64,000 bases of DNA from Liolophura sinensis (Eukaryota; Mollusca; Polyplacophora; Chitonida; Chitonidae), in assembly GCF_032854445.1 (NCBI RefSeq), contig NC_088295.1, positions 88,929,836 through 88,993,835 of the forward strand, written 5' to 3'. Of the stretch, positions 12,768 to 23,327 are shown piece by piece. A program made the translations under genes and the position numbers. The notes beneath the pieces were generated by a model that was not told where the DNA came from, ran no database searches, and worked only from the letters and a program-made list of their open reading frames with translations. Each line of letters starts with the position of its first letter. Within the stretch, counting starts at the first letter, position 1.

Positions 12768-14796
12768 ATTTAAATACCTTTCAGGAATTTAGGCTTACAC
12801 ACAAATCGTCATGCGTATTCCCTATGCTCTGTTTTAATTTTAAAAGCGTATCATCTAGTTTTTAAAAGCATTTACGATTGCATGCCCATTATCTGTAGCA
12901 ATGGAGGTCAAGGTCAAATGGCATACCTGGCGACTTACAGATTCTTTATTTTCACCATTTTGGTGACTACCCAAGCGTTAGATTGCCATAAGGTAGGCCC
13001 AAATATTATCAGGAGCTGTTAAATACAACGTGATGTATATCTTTTTGCTACATATGCTATCACAGGCAATCAAGGCACTGACTGGTATGTGAACATTTAC
13101 ATACCATCATGATCCTGAAAAATAGCGCAAGCGCATTCGATAACCTTTCGTCACACAAAACTACAAGAATAATAAACGAAAACATAATTAAAATTTTTAT
13201 TCAATGCATCATAACATTAAAATCCCAACAAAACAATGAAGAACACATCACAAAAGGATGGTCTATTTCGTTAAGCGTACTGACACATCGTACTTGAGTG
13301 AAACTACTTCTGGCAATTTCTTCACATTTTTTTCATGCCTCTATAATGGGCCTCTGGCGAGACTCACCAATAGACCTATAAAAAGCAAACACTTCATGTG
13401 TCCCCCAGGTTATCGTACGCATATTTTATACCATTATCCAACAACTCCATGAATATAAATGTCATTTAGGACTGGCCTGACTCAAAGTGATGTCAAACCT
13501 GCATCACATCAACACCCAGCAAAACATCAGGACACCTACACTTGGTAAATAGCACAATGAAAGTTTTCATTAATGGACGAATTAAAACTGACAATTGATT
13601 TTGTAGAAATCAGCATTGCATAGTATCCAGAACTCATTGCATATACATACTGGAACAAATAAAGCTTGATCTATCCCATGGTTTGGAACAGACTACTGCC
13701 ATTTGTAAAACTGCAGATCACTCTCTTCTTAATATTACTTTTCTTTAATATTATTTGAAGGCCGAAAAAAAAGAAAGAAAGAAAAAAAAAAAATCTGTTG
13801 GGACCCATTGACATCGTATCTATATTTCTGATTTGAAATAGTTTGTTTGAAGGTGTATGCATACTACATGTATATGTAGGTTGAATGTAGAGGTCTAACA
13901 GTTTGCGTGATCTGACATCAGTGATGACAACACAAGTCTACTGCAGAATCCAACCTTTCAATGGCATTCTAGTCGGTTTAAAAACATGTCTAAAAATACA
14001 AATCAAACAATGTTTGTAATCTTTTTCATCCGATGTATATATTTGATGTTAAGGTTTCCTTAGTCAGTTGAAGCCAACTACCATGGTTAATACTAAAATA
14101 CATGTAAACTGTACATTTTTGTGGTAAACAAAAAGTCTACTGTACTGACTGAGTATGAAGTAATTAACAGAGAAGAAATTTTGTAATATTACTAGGTATC
14201 CATTCTACCTGAAGGGGCGATTTACACGTATGTCTAAGCCACCCTTGTAGTGCTGCTTTCTGGTTTCAGTATTACTGACATATTCATCAATGCTAGAAAG
14301 AATACAGTCCGAATGATCAAAAATTTATGTGTTAGCAAAAGAATAGAAAATACCATCTGACCAAATTCAGATGACGGGCTGGATATTTAGGCTCGGTTAA
14401 GCCTGTTCCAAATCATTTCTAAAAAAATAGTATTCTTGTTTTATGAAGGTCATGTACATGTGTGGGTTGGAGATAGGAATGTGTTTGGCCATGTGATATT
14501 CCCAATGAAATATACAAGGTATGTTCATGGATGGTAAATAATATAAAACTGTGTTTTCTTGTAAAACAAATCTTTGATACATGTACATGTATAATTCAGT
14601 AGACCAAATGAAGAGAAAATCATGTTGTCCAAAAATCAGTAAAAATACCTCATTATAACTTGAATTAACTATAATTATTGAATTTGTTACAGTTTTCCTA
14701 ACATGGAAGGACATTCTTTTTCAATGTTTACAGTGAATAAGGGAGTTTCAAGTTTGAACTCTGAGGTGAAAAAAAAATTTTAATACACATATACTA
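12768..14796. other. AT-rich noncoding DNA
   Basis: No supported gene or element. It includes a purine-rich A/G tract near 13765-13792 and scattered ACATGTA motifs. Confidence 0.5.
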
Positions 14797-15085
14797 AGTC
14801 AGCCCCTCATGCTGTTGTGCCCTACATGTGTGCAAACCCTGAGCTTAATACATGTAGTGCTTTTTGAGATACCTCACCTACCATTTTGTTTAACACTTAT
14901 TCTAATACACGAATTCCTGACACTAAGTCAGGAATTTATTAATTTACGGTATTTAATATCTACACACCGAATCAAGTATGGAATCCCCCTCATGTTACTC
15001 TGCTCTACATATGTGCAAACCCTGATCCCAATGTCGGCAGTACTTTTTAAGATACCACTGCTCACATTTTGTTTAACATTGCTTT
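14797..15085 (+). repeat. diverged direct duplication (about 95 bp twice) with a 10-bp hairpin between
   Basis: The stretch at about 14807-14900 recurs at about 14989-15083. Shared blocks are GTGCAAACCCTGA, GATACC and CATTTTGTTTAACA. Between the copies, 14912-14921 and 14927-14936 form a perfect 10-bp inverted repeat (AATTCCTGAC, GTCAGGAATT) with a 5-nt loop. The copies have diverged, so the duplication is old. Confidence 0.65.
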
Positions 15086-15835
15086 CCTTGTTATTGGACG
15101 CAGACAGGCTCACTGTGCTAAAAATATTACTTCTTAAATAAACACATAGACATGAACACATATTTATAATATATGGATACAAATAGATATATTTATCCGC
15201 TTCAAACACATTACTCCATCTTTCGATAGACAGCACCGATCACATGAAAGATGTGTATATTCTGCATCCGACACCATATGAGTCTTCTGACTAGGTTATC
15301 TCCCTTTGTATGTTTGCTTAGCTACCTCGCCCAATATGAGGGTAACTGACACCATATATTTCCATATCTTACCACTGAGTAACCATCTAACTAATATTTT
15401 ACCTCAGGAGTATAGATAAGGTCTGTCTACCTGTTGTGACAAGCAATTTTTATCGGCAACAGGTCACAAAAAAATTCACCTTTCACACAGATAGGTAGGC
15501 TCAATAAGTTTACAATCATGTTTAGGTCACTCTGTCATTTTCGGTCAGAACAAGTCAATACTGTTAGGACGTCCTTTAGTAGATAAGGCCGCTGTCAACG
15601 AACCCATCATATTTACACTTTCAATTCTGAGAACAAACATACCTTCAACGTTGAAGAACGCGCTTCAGTTAAAAAAACGGTAAAAATTAGGTCTGCGCGA
15701 TACCATTTTCATTAGGAATAATGCAAGGCTCCACAGATATGATGGAACAAACAGTGTCAACAAGTGCCACTCCGCCTGAATTAGAGATTGAACAGTCAAG
15801 TCAGAGTAGTGAATCAATCCAAACTTACACGACTC
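15086..15835. other. noncoding DNA with one weak ORF start
   Basis: No firm gene. An open plus-strand stretch from 15721 encodes an acidic Ser/Thr/Gln-rich start (MQGSTDMMEQTVSTSATPP) that resembles the N-terminus of a regulatory protein. It runs into a SINE remnant and then stops, and no splice donor suits it. Confidence 0.4.
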
Positions 15836-15950
15836 AGGAGTCTCTCGCCATTGCATTTGCAGTTGATGCTAGTTGTTGGCCACAGTCTTATAAATTAAAT
15901 CTTCTTGAGTACAGCTTGAAACACCAGTCAAATTAATAAATAATAAAATG
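15836..15950 (+). mobile_element. SINE family A remnant, internally deleted
   Basis: A piece resembling the tRNA head (CAGGAGTCTCTCGCCATTGC) lies about 60 bp before the tail (CTTCTTGAGTACAGCTTGAAA, then CACCAGTCAAATTAATAAAT). The central body is missing. Confidence 0.55.
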
Positions 15951-17329
15951 TCAACTTAATATTCAAAGTCCCGGCCTCTTCCTTCAAGCACCCTCGCAGG
16001 TGAAAAGGGGAGCAACTCAAGACACACACATATAAATCTCCACGCATTCAGACCGGATGCTTTTCCTCTGTTGTTCTCCTTGAATGGGAAGCCCATGCGT
16101 ACACAAGAACCGGCTGAACTCCCGCAAGTAAGTTTCAATTTGATGATTGACTGTGCAGAAGTCCAGGTAAAACAGAATAATGAATAAAAAGAAAAAATGT
16201 TACTGAAACCAAATATTCTTGTAACACAGTAGGCTGATATTGCTTTGCCAAGGTGGCGAAAGTAATTTCTCTGAACTGAAATTATATTTTTGCAAAGTGC
16301 AACAATGGTGATCAATAGTGCTAAACTTTCTAAAAGTCAGACTGATGGGGACAGGTAGATACCTGCAGGTGACAGGTACAAAAAAATTCTACCTGTCTCT
16401 GTCAAAGGCAGTTTTAAAAAACAACAGTTCTACCCATCTACCTATATGTAGTACATAAATGAACACACATGTCTGCACACAATTAAGATAACAATTGTTT
16501 CAGTCTAGACTTTCCACTTTTTCGCTTCATAGTTAATGTTTACTTTTAACACAATGTACAGGTTAGATTATATAAGAAATATTTACCCAACTTGTACTAC
16601 AGGGCTGAGGCATTCTACAAGTATGTATATGTAAATATAACAGTCAAATGACAGAGACAGTAATCAAAAAGATATCACTGACAACACTGTACATGTACAT
16701 AGACACAAAGTACATGTACATATTGGGGGACAGGAGACCTACCCCCCAGGGTATCAGCCATGATTACACATGAATGCATTTAACCATTTATATCCCTTCC
16801 TGCACCAAACAACCGCAAGATGCTGATATGGCAAGATAATAAATTTAATGTATACAAATATGCCGCTGGTGTCAAGAGATTTGTCTCCAGGATACTCACA
16901 GTTTCAAAACATGCTTAAACATTTACTGCAGGTTTGACTTCTACAGACTAATCCCACTGTTTTTCTTTGCCTGTTCTGACAAAATCTTGTACATCACTCA
17001 ACATAATGATCATGTAATGGCCACATGAACAATGGCTCTTCCATGACACATAGGTTAAAACCAAAAACTGCAGGAAATCAATGTTTATACATAATTGTTG
17101 TAAATATTATGAATGACTGGTATCTCATTCTAAGCAAAACACAAAAGTAATGCAATATTATTACAAGGGTCAGAATGTTTGATATTTGTAAGCTCTTTGC
17201 AGTGATGACCTTAACAAAAAGTGTGAAATGTATTAGATTTCATTTATGACATTACAAAACAACATGGAAGTGAATAAATTACAACAACCATTTATGTGTC
17301 TGAAATTATGAACATTTGGATGATTCAGT
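15951..17329. other. AT-rich noncoding DNA
   Basis: No gene or element recognised. Palindromic TACATGTACAT motifs cluster around 16690-16720, a common low-complexity pattern in this window. Confidence 0.5.
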
Positions 17330-17846
17330 CTTTGGTGTGTGATTGGACATTGACTTGGTTATGGTGTAATCATAAATATGCAAATGTCTTTGGTGTGTGA
17401 TTAGGCATTGACTTGGTTATGGTGTAATCATAAATATGCAAATGTCTTTGGTGTGTGATTAGGCATTGATTTGGTTATGGTGTAATCATAAATATGCAAA
17501 TGTCTTTGGTGTGTGATTAGGCATTGACTTGGTTATGGTGTAATCATAAATATGCAAATGTCTTTGGTGTGTGATTAGGCATTGATTTGGTTATGGTGTA
17601 ATCATAAATGTGCAAATGTCTTTGGTGTGTGATTGGGCATTCAATTGGTTATGGTGTAATCATAAATATGCAAATGTCTTTGGTGTGTGATTAGGCATTG
17701 ATTTGGTTATGGTGTAATCATAAATATGCAAATGTCTTTGGTGTGTGATTAGGCATTGATTTGGTTATGGTGTAATCATAAATATGCATATGTCTTTTTG
17801 TATGACTGGGCATTGATTTGTTTATGGTATAATCATAAATACAGAT
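17330..17846 (+). repeat. 58-bp minisatellite carrying POU octamer motifs
   Basis: About nine tandem copies of a 58-bp unit (GTCTTTGGTGTGTGATTAGG, then CATTGATTTGGTTATGGTGT, then AATCATAAATATGCAAAT). Copies 1 to 7 are nearly identical and the last two are degraded. Six of the eight comparable units hold a perfect ATGCAAAT, the consensus octamer of POU/Oct homeodomain factors, at 17378, 17436, 17494, 17552, 17668 and 17726. Units 5 and 8 have GTGCAAAT and ATGCATAT. Whether any factor binds is not known. Confidence 0.95.
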
Positions 17847-18668
17847 TTCTCCACCACAGTGAGTGCTTTACCATCATTTACTTCAGTGCCAAACTGCTGG
17901 AGGTGCCTTTGAAATCACCCAAATTTTACTTTCCGCTTACATGCCCAAAGATTATCTTGTCAAACCAGAACACTGAATGACGTTACTAATGAATTCTCAG
18001 GACTTTTACAGAGCTTGATGCAAAGTCTGGGTGCATAACTAGTCTTAAGTACAGTCCTCTGAAATTCAGCGTTTTTAGTTCTGACTCACTGATCATTGCC
18101 ACTGCCTTCAGCCTTGTAACCAGTCGAGGACTAGCTGCATGTATTTCTTCACAGAAACAAGATATCACCCAATCAACTCAAACCCCCATCAATATGGCGG
18201 CGCTAGTGTGAAAACAGGGCTTCAAGCTATTGTAAAGTAAAAAAATGACTGTAGTGCAACATCCACTGTTACAATGTATTAGTTTCTACTGTAATGTCAT
18301 TCTATCTTGGTTGTGATGTCATAATGATGAGCTGGGAAAAGAACTGGCGTTTGACGGGTCCCCTCAGGTAGTTAGTTTATGGTGGTTTGGACGATATCCT
18401 GTTTGCATGAATTTGTTATTAAGAAGTAGATCTCCAATAATCTTTAGACCCATAGACTTTGCCTAGTTAGCACAGCAATGGCAATATCAATGTGTCAAGT
18501 CAGAACTAATAAAAGCACAGTCATTTGGTACAGGACTATGCTAAATATTTCCTTTGTTGGTAAATTTATCCAGAAATTTTGGATGTTTGCAAGGTGTTTA
18601 TTCAAGCATATTCTGAAGGCATTATTCTGTGTTGTCCAATAAAATGATAATTTTTCCACACTCTGCAG
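17847..18668. other. noncoding DNA
   Basis: No supported gene. It contains AATATGGCGGCGC near 18192, which fits the YY1-type motif, but no open frame follows it. Confidence 0.45.
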
Positions 18669-20460
18669 CGTGAACATAATCCATCAAAATCTCAGCACGT
18701 AGATTAGTAACACAGCGACATTGTTTTCTGACTGTTCCATAACATAATATACATTGTAACTTATGTCATGTTGTGTGAATGAGTGACCAGAGTCATCAAA
18801 TCCCTTATATGGGGAGATAACTTCTGGCCAAAAGTTTTTTTCCGATCTTTCTGTTATCACTTTCACTTTACTGCCTGGCCAGTGATGCAGAAATTGTGGC
18901 CTTTTGTGACTAGGTCTATTGCTCTCTGCTGTAATGGAATCATTACAAAAAAAACTATTTTTCTGTTGATTGGTGTATCGAGGCATGCCTGGCAAAGTGA
19001 GATCAAAGGTCATGGACCATAAAAGGCCAACTTGACCTCTGCATCAGAGGATATCTGTCCTAATAAGGAGTTTGATGACCTCCAGGTCATTCATTCATAA
19101 TACATGACATATGTTATATTATGGGATGGCAGGGCCTGGATTTTGCAAGTAGTTATGAGAATCTAAATGGATACTCGTCAGATCGATTTGCTGGAATCCA
19201 CAGAATCCAAATTTAAAAGCCTGGGAAAATGCAAATTTCAAATGCTATACTTTCTGTATGTCTGCTTTCAAAGCACTGCTGAATATAGCCCATTTCAAAA
19301 TGTTATAGCAATCTGATTAAAAAATTATTTTCTCAATCTACCAAAGGTAGATAAGTCCATGAGTTCGCCTGGCCACATGGCTCTGTCTGCAAATTTAATT
19401 TTGCTTCAAATTTTAGAAGAGTGTTCAAACACCCTGAATCTTTCACTTTGGGCAACCTTTGTTTTCAACTGCTTTTCCGTGTATTTCAGCAGGTTCACTC
19501 CTGTCAAGTTGATTGAACAAATGGGATTCAGCTTCACCTTGTTCTCCTGACAATAACTCCTGCAAGAGATTTTAATACAGCCACATTTACAGAAATTTGT
19601 AATCGCTGTCTCAATTGGTAAAGTAAAATGATTAAAGTAAAATTCGGTCTGCCTGATTTCCTAGAGCAATAGTGCTGGGCATCGTTGTATAACTGAAATA
19701 TTCTTGAGTATGGCGTAAAACACCAATCAAATAAATAAATAAAGTAGAAAAAAAAAAACATGTACCTGTTCAACTTTCAGTCTTTGAAAAGCTCGGTGGG
19801 CATCTGCCATTGACCTGGCATTGTCGGTTTGGCTGTGAGCTGTAGGTGTCGTACAATATCTTCGTAGACTTATTTGGCATTTGGCTAAAAATGTGAAATC
19901 CAACAGTTTCTTCAACCAAACAGATGCTTTTGCAGACATCTGTTTGTCTTCATGTGATACTTTCACGTTGCTAAAATGGAGCACATAAATCACCCAAATG
20001 TAGCAAAGGGCATTTAGAGATCTTGTTAAATGTGGAAGAAATCAAGTTCCATGGGATTTTGCTCGTAGAAGAACCTCAAAAGTCATCTGAGCACTAAACA
20101 CCATTCTTTGTGACTGTTTCTGAAATGGAGATCTAACTCCTGTGGAAAGTCATTCACATCCCCAAATACATCTTTCAGCGCATCTTTCAAGGCCAATTCA
20201 AACCTGTGACACATGCAGTGGACAGGAACAACGACGGATGACAAGACTTTTAAAAGTATTTTAAGTTGGGAATTTGCAGGATTTTCAATGCCATCGCACA
20301 AGAATCAAGTTAGATTCTCCTAAAATGTGAGTGGCGCAAATTTTTAGACGAATCGATTCGCGGACTCACCTCGCAATTCAGGCCCTGGATGGAACAGTCA
20401 GAAAACAATGTTGCTGTATCACCTATCTGCGGGCTGATGTTTTGATGGATTATGTTCACG
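18669..20460 (-). mobile_element. remnant DNA transposon with ~65-bp inverted ends and a hAT/ZMYM-like fragment
   Basis: The left end (CGTGAACATAATCCATCAAAA, then ACATTGTTTTCTGACTGTTC) recurs inverted at the right end (about 20388-20460), giving imperfect terminal inverted repeats of roughly 65 bp. Inside, a minus-strand open stretch at 20083-20301 encodes VPVHCMCHRFELALKDALKD. That resembles the His-Cys-x-x-His core block of hAT-type transposases and of the host ZMYM/ZNF862-like proteins derived from them. The rest of the transposase is not readable, so it is an inactive relic. A family A SINE tail is inserted at 19665-19744. I found no clean 8-bp target duplication, so the hAT assignment is tentative. 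Confidence 0.6.
19665..19744 (+). mobile_element. SINE family A 3' fragment inside the transposon remnant
   Basis: It contains only the end of the body (GCTGGGCATCGTTGTATAAC) and the tail (TTGAGTATGGCGTAAAA, then CACCAATCAAATAAATAAAT). It is a nested insertion, younger than its host element. Confidence 0.85.
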
Positions 20461-21699
20461 GTTTGGATATTTCAAACAAATTATTGGCGACATGAAACTC
20501 GCATGACATTCAAAAGTGCGGATGAATGTAACACTAGTGGAGAAATGCTTTATTTTTAAACTTGGTGAAACTTTGTTGCTGACCTTGTCTTTCTATATAC
20601 ATACAGTACACATATAGTTGTATGACCAGGCCTGCTGAATTGATATGAGGGCCTGCGCTATGCAGCAACCTAATATATACACCTCCCCCAATGAACTTGA
20701 TCTGTGCAGAAGTGTCTTCAGTTAAAACATTTAATGGTTCATCAGTAATCACTTTTAATAATATTAATTAATTCATAATGCATGACAGGCCAAAACCTAG
20801 CCCAGGCTTACTGCTCAACTTCCAATAAACAAAAACAGTAAAAATAACCTAAAGCGTTACAATTTTTCGCTAACAATTCACACCAGTCACATAAATAAAT
20901 GCTTTCTGCAAAATGCCATCTGTACATAAATATATGCACACGCATAATCTGCATGGGACAATGACACTGACAGCGAACAAAAGGCTTTTCTTGTGTGACA
21001 GGTTGTTGTTGTTCGTGTTTCATTTTTGACGACAGTTCTCTACAGTTCTCCCACTCACAAACACTAGGTTTATTCTGGTGGAGCTAGAATGAGGTCGATG
21101 GACGCTTGTTTTAATGCAATTACTTACCACAAAGAAGTCAACACCAACTGCTGTAACACGATGTTGTCTTCAGCGCATTTTGCAGTTCGCAGAAAATAGG
21201 CTCGGTATTCCCCGAATGTCCTAAACATTGACGTAAGATTGATTTTTCTAGGAAAGATGAACACGATTGGTTAAAAATATCAAGCCAGTCCTTTGTAAAA
21301 GCGACTCTGATTGGTGGTTTAATATAAACTATGTCACACGTTTGTTTCGCTTCATACAGAAAGTTTGAAATCTGCAGCAGCAAACAAACAGCTAAATACC
21401 ACCAGCTGAATGAAAAGAATGTATGTGTTTTCGCATACAAGCGGACAATATTTCTAAAACTTTCAGCAGTGAAGACAAAAACATCATGAGTTGGTGTGGT
21501 TCCAGGGCAAAGCGAAAACATGACAACGTAGGCTTAGGCCTACATAAGTCTATATTACACGTACATATATATAATACATGCATTACAAACGACTACAACA
21601 TAAAAACTAAAATTACAGCAGCGATGACAGTGCAATAGCTGACAATAATGGTCACACATAACCGTTGAAATCCAGTCTGTCGTCATTTTGTCCTAGGGC
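20461..21699. other. noncoding DNA with two CCAAT-type motifs
   Basis: No supported gene. Two ATTGGT motifs (inverted CCAAT boxes) lie about 40 bp apart near 21268 and 21310, a promoter-like arrangement. A 127-codon minus-strand open frame spans them (21138-21521) but matches no family I know. Confidence 0.35.
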
Positions 21700-21711
21700 T
21701 TTATTCTACCT

Positions 21712-21982
21712 GGGGGCCTCCGTGGCTCAGTTGTTAGCGCGCTAGCGCAGCGTAATGACCCAGGAGTCTCTCACCAATGCGGTCGCTGTTAGTTCAAGTC
21801 CAGCTCATGCTGGCTTCCTCTCCGGCCGTACGTGGGAAGGTCTGCCAGCAAACTGCGGATGGTCGTGGGTTTCCCCGGGCTCTGCCCGGTTTCCACCCAC
21901 CATAAAGCTGACCACCATCGTGTAAGTGAAATAGGCCTATTCTTGAGTACGGCGTAAAACACCAATCAAATAAATAAATAAA
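21712..21982 (+). mobile_element. full-length SINE family A with 12-bp target duplication
   Basis: A complete element. The tRNA-like head has an A box (TGGCTCAGTTGTTAGCGCG) and a B box (AGTTCAAGTCC). The body contains CAGCTCATGCTGGCTTCC and GGGCTCTGCCCGG, and the tail is TTGAGTACGGCGTAAAA plus (AAAT)n. The flanks carry a perfect 12-bp duplication TTTATTCTACCT at 21700-21711 and 21983-21994. The perfect duplication and intact promoter boxes point to a fairly recent insertion by LINE-driven retroposition. Confidence 0.95.
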
Positions 21983-21994
21983 TTTATTCTACCT

Positions 21995-22936
21995 CTTTAT
22001 AGGTTAAAACTCTTAGAAACCAGGAGCTTAAGTGCAAATAATCTGGCAAGCATATAGTAAATATATGTAATAAGTAATAGTAAATGAAATAAAGAAAGAT
22101 ATGACTTAAAAATGCAGTGATGCTAACTGCAATTCATATTTAGGTGTCACTATAGTCCAGAAATACTGTGTTTACATAAAAAACAAGGCAAAGTGACCAT
22201 GCAAGCCTCGGTGAGTCTAACTCCACCGCGCAGCAGAACCCTGGTTTATGCAGGTAGACTAATCTAGAGCAGCGACGGCAGTGTGATAGTTGACAAGCCA
22301 TTTGATATGTAAATTTACGTTAAAAGAATATCTAGGCCGGTGTTGAGTTAGATCACCAAGGCAAACGATCCACTGCAATGTCACCGGCCATAGACCGTGT
22401 AGTATGTACGTTGAAACACGAGCGCGCTTCTAGCTGTGACAGCAGTTATATAAATTAGTCAAGTTATTAATTAATTTAGTTCAACATAAGCAACGATTAA
22501 TCTGTCCATTAGAAGTAATTAACACATGTATAACGATCTATGATTTTAAATTCTGTCCCATACATGATTGTTGTAAAGTAAAGTTCTCTTGGTCATATAC
22601 ATATAGGCCTACATATACGGGCCTTTTACATCTGCCCGTATGCCCGTTACCTACGTAAGACACAGGCGTGTTTTTCTTTTTCATACATATATGTGCCTGG
22701 TAAATTTATAGATCATTAAGGGCATCATTGATTTAAAAGAATATATACATTTTCAGCTAGACGTGTGGTCTGTAGTATACGGTAGCCTTTAATTTCCGGC
22801 TTGGTTTATTAATACATCGCTTCGGCGCTCTCGTCATATAACCTGACAAAGTATGCGGTTGCGGCTAGCAAATATGATCGCGAGTTTAATGTAAATGACT
22901 TATGGAGATTCAGGTACGTCAATACTCATAGTGGGA
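21995..22936. other. AT-rich noncoding DNA
   Basis: No gene, array or element recognised. Confidence 0.45.
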
Positions 22937-22950
22937 TAATAAAAAGAGTG

Positions 22951-23313
22951 AGTGAGTGAGTGCTTGGGGTTTAACGTCGTACTCAACAATTTTTCAGTCA
23001 TATGACGACGAAGGAATCATTAGGGTGCATGTACGTGTAATGTGCCTCCTTGTTGCAGGACGGATTTCCACCGCTCTTTTATTTAGTGCTGCTTCACTGA
23101 GACGACTTACCGAAGGCAAGTAAGCCGCCCCGCCCGAGCCATTATACTGATACGGGTCAACCAGTCGTTGCACTATCCCCTTCATGCTGAGCGCCAAGCG
23201 AGGAAGTTATAACTTCCTCTTTTAAAGTCTTAGGTGTGACTCGATCAAGGATTGATCCTGGATCTACCGGTCCCGAAGCGGACGCTCTACCAACTGTGCT
23301 ACCCGGGCCGGTC
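22951..23313 (-). mobile_element. full-length SINE family B with 14-bp target duplication
   Basis: On the minus strand the element begins with a tRNA-like head (GGGTAGCACAGTTGGTAGAG has the A-box form, GGATCAATCC is a B-box form). On the plus strand it ends with the tail GCTTGGGGTTTAACGTCGTA and a short (GAGT)n run. A perfect 14-bp duplication TAATAAAAAGAGTG flanks it at 22937-22950 and 23314-23327. It shares no body or tail with family A. Confidence 0.93.
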
Positions 23314-23327
23314 TAATAAAAAGAGTG

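Noticed and set aside
21138-21521. 127-codon minus-strand open frame
   Set aside because: No recognisable domain, no splice context, and overlapped by other open frames of similar quality.
21712-21800. tRNA gene
   Set aside because: A and B boxes are present but the sequence cannot fold as a tRNA and continues into a SINE body and tail.
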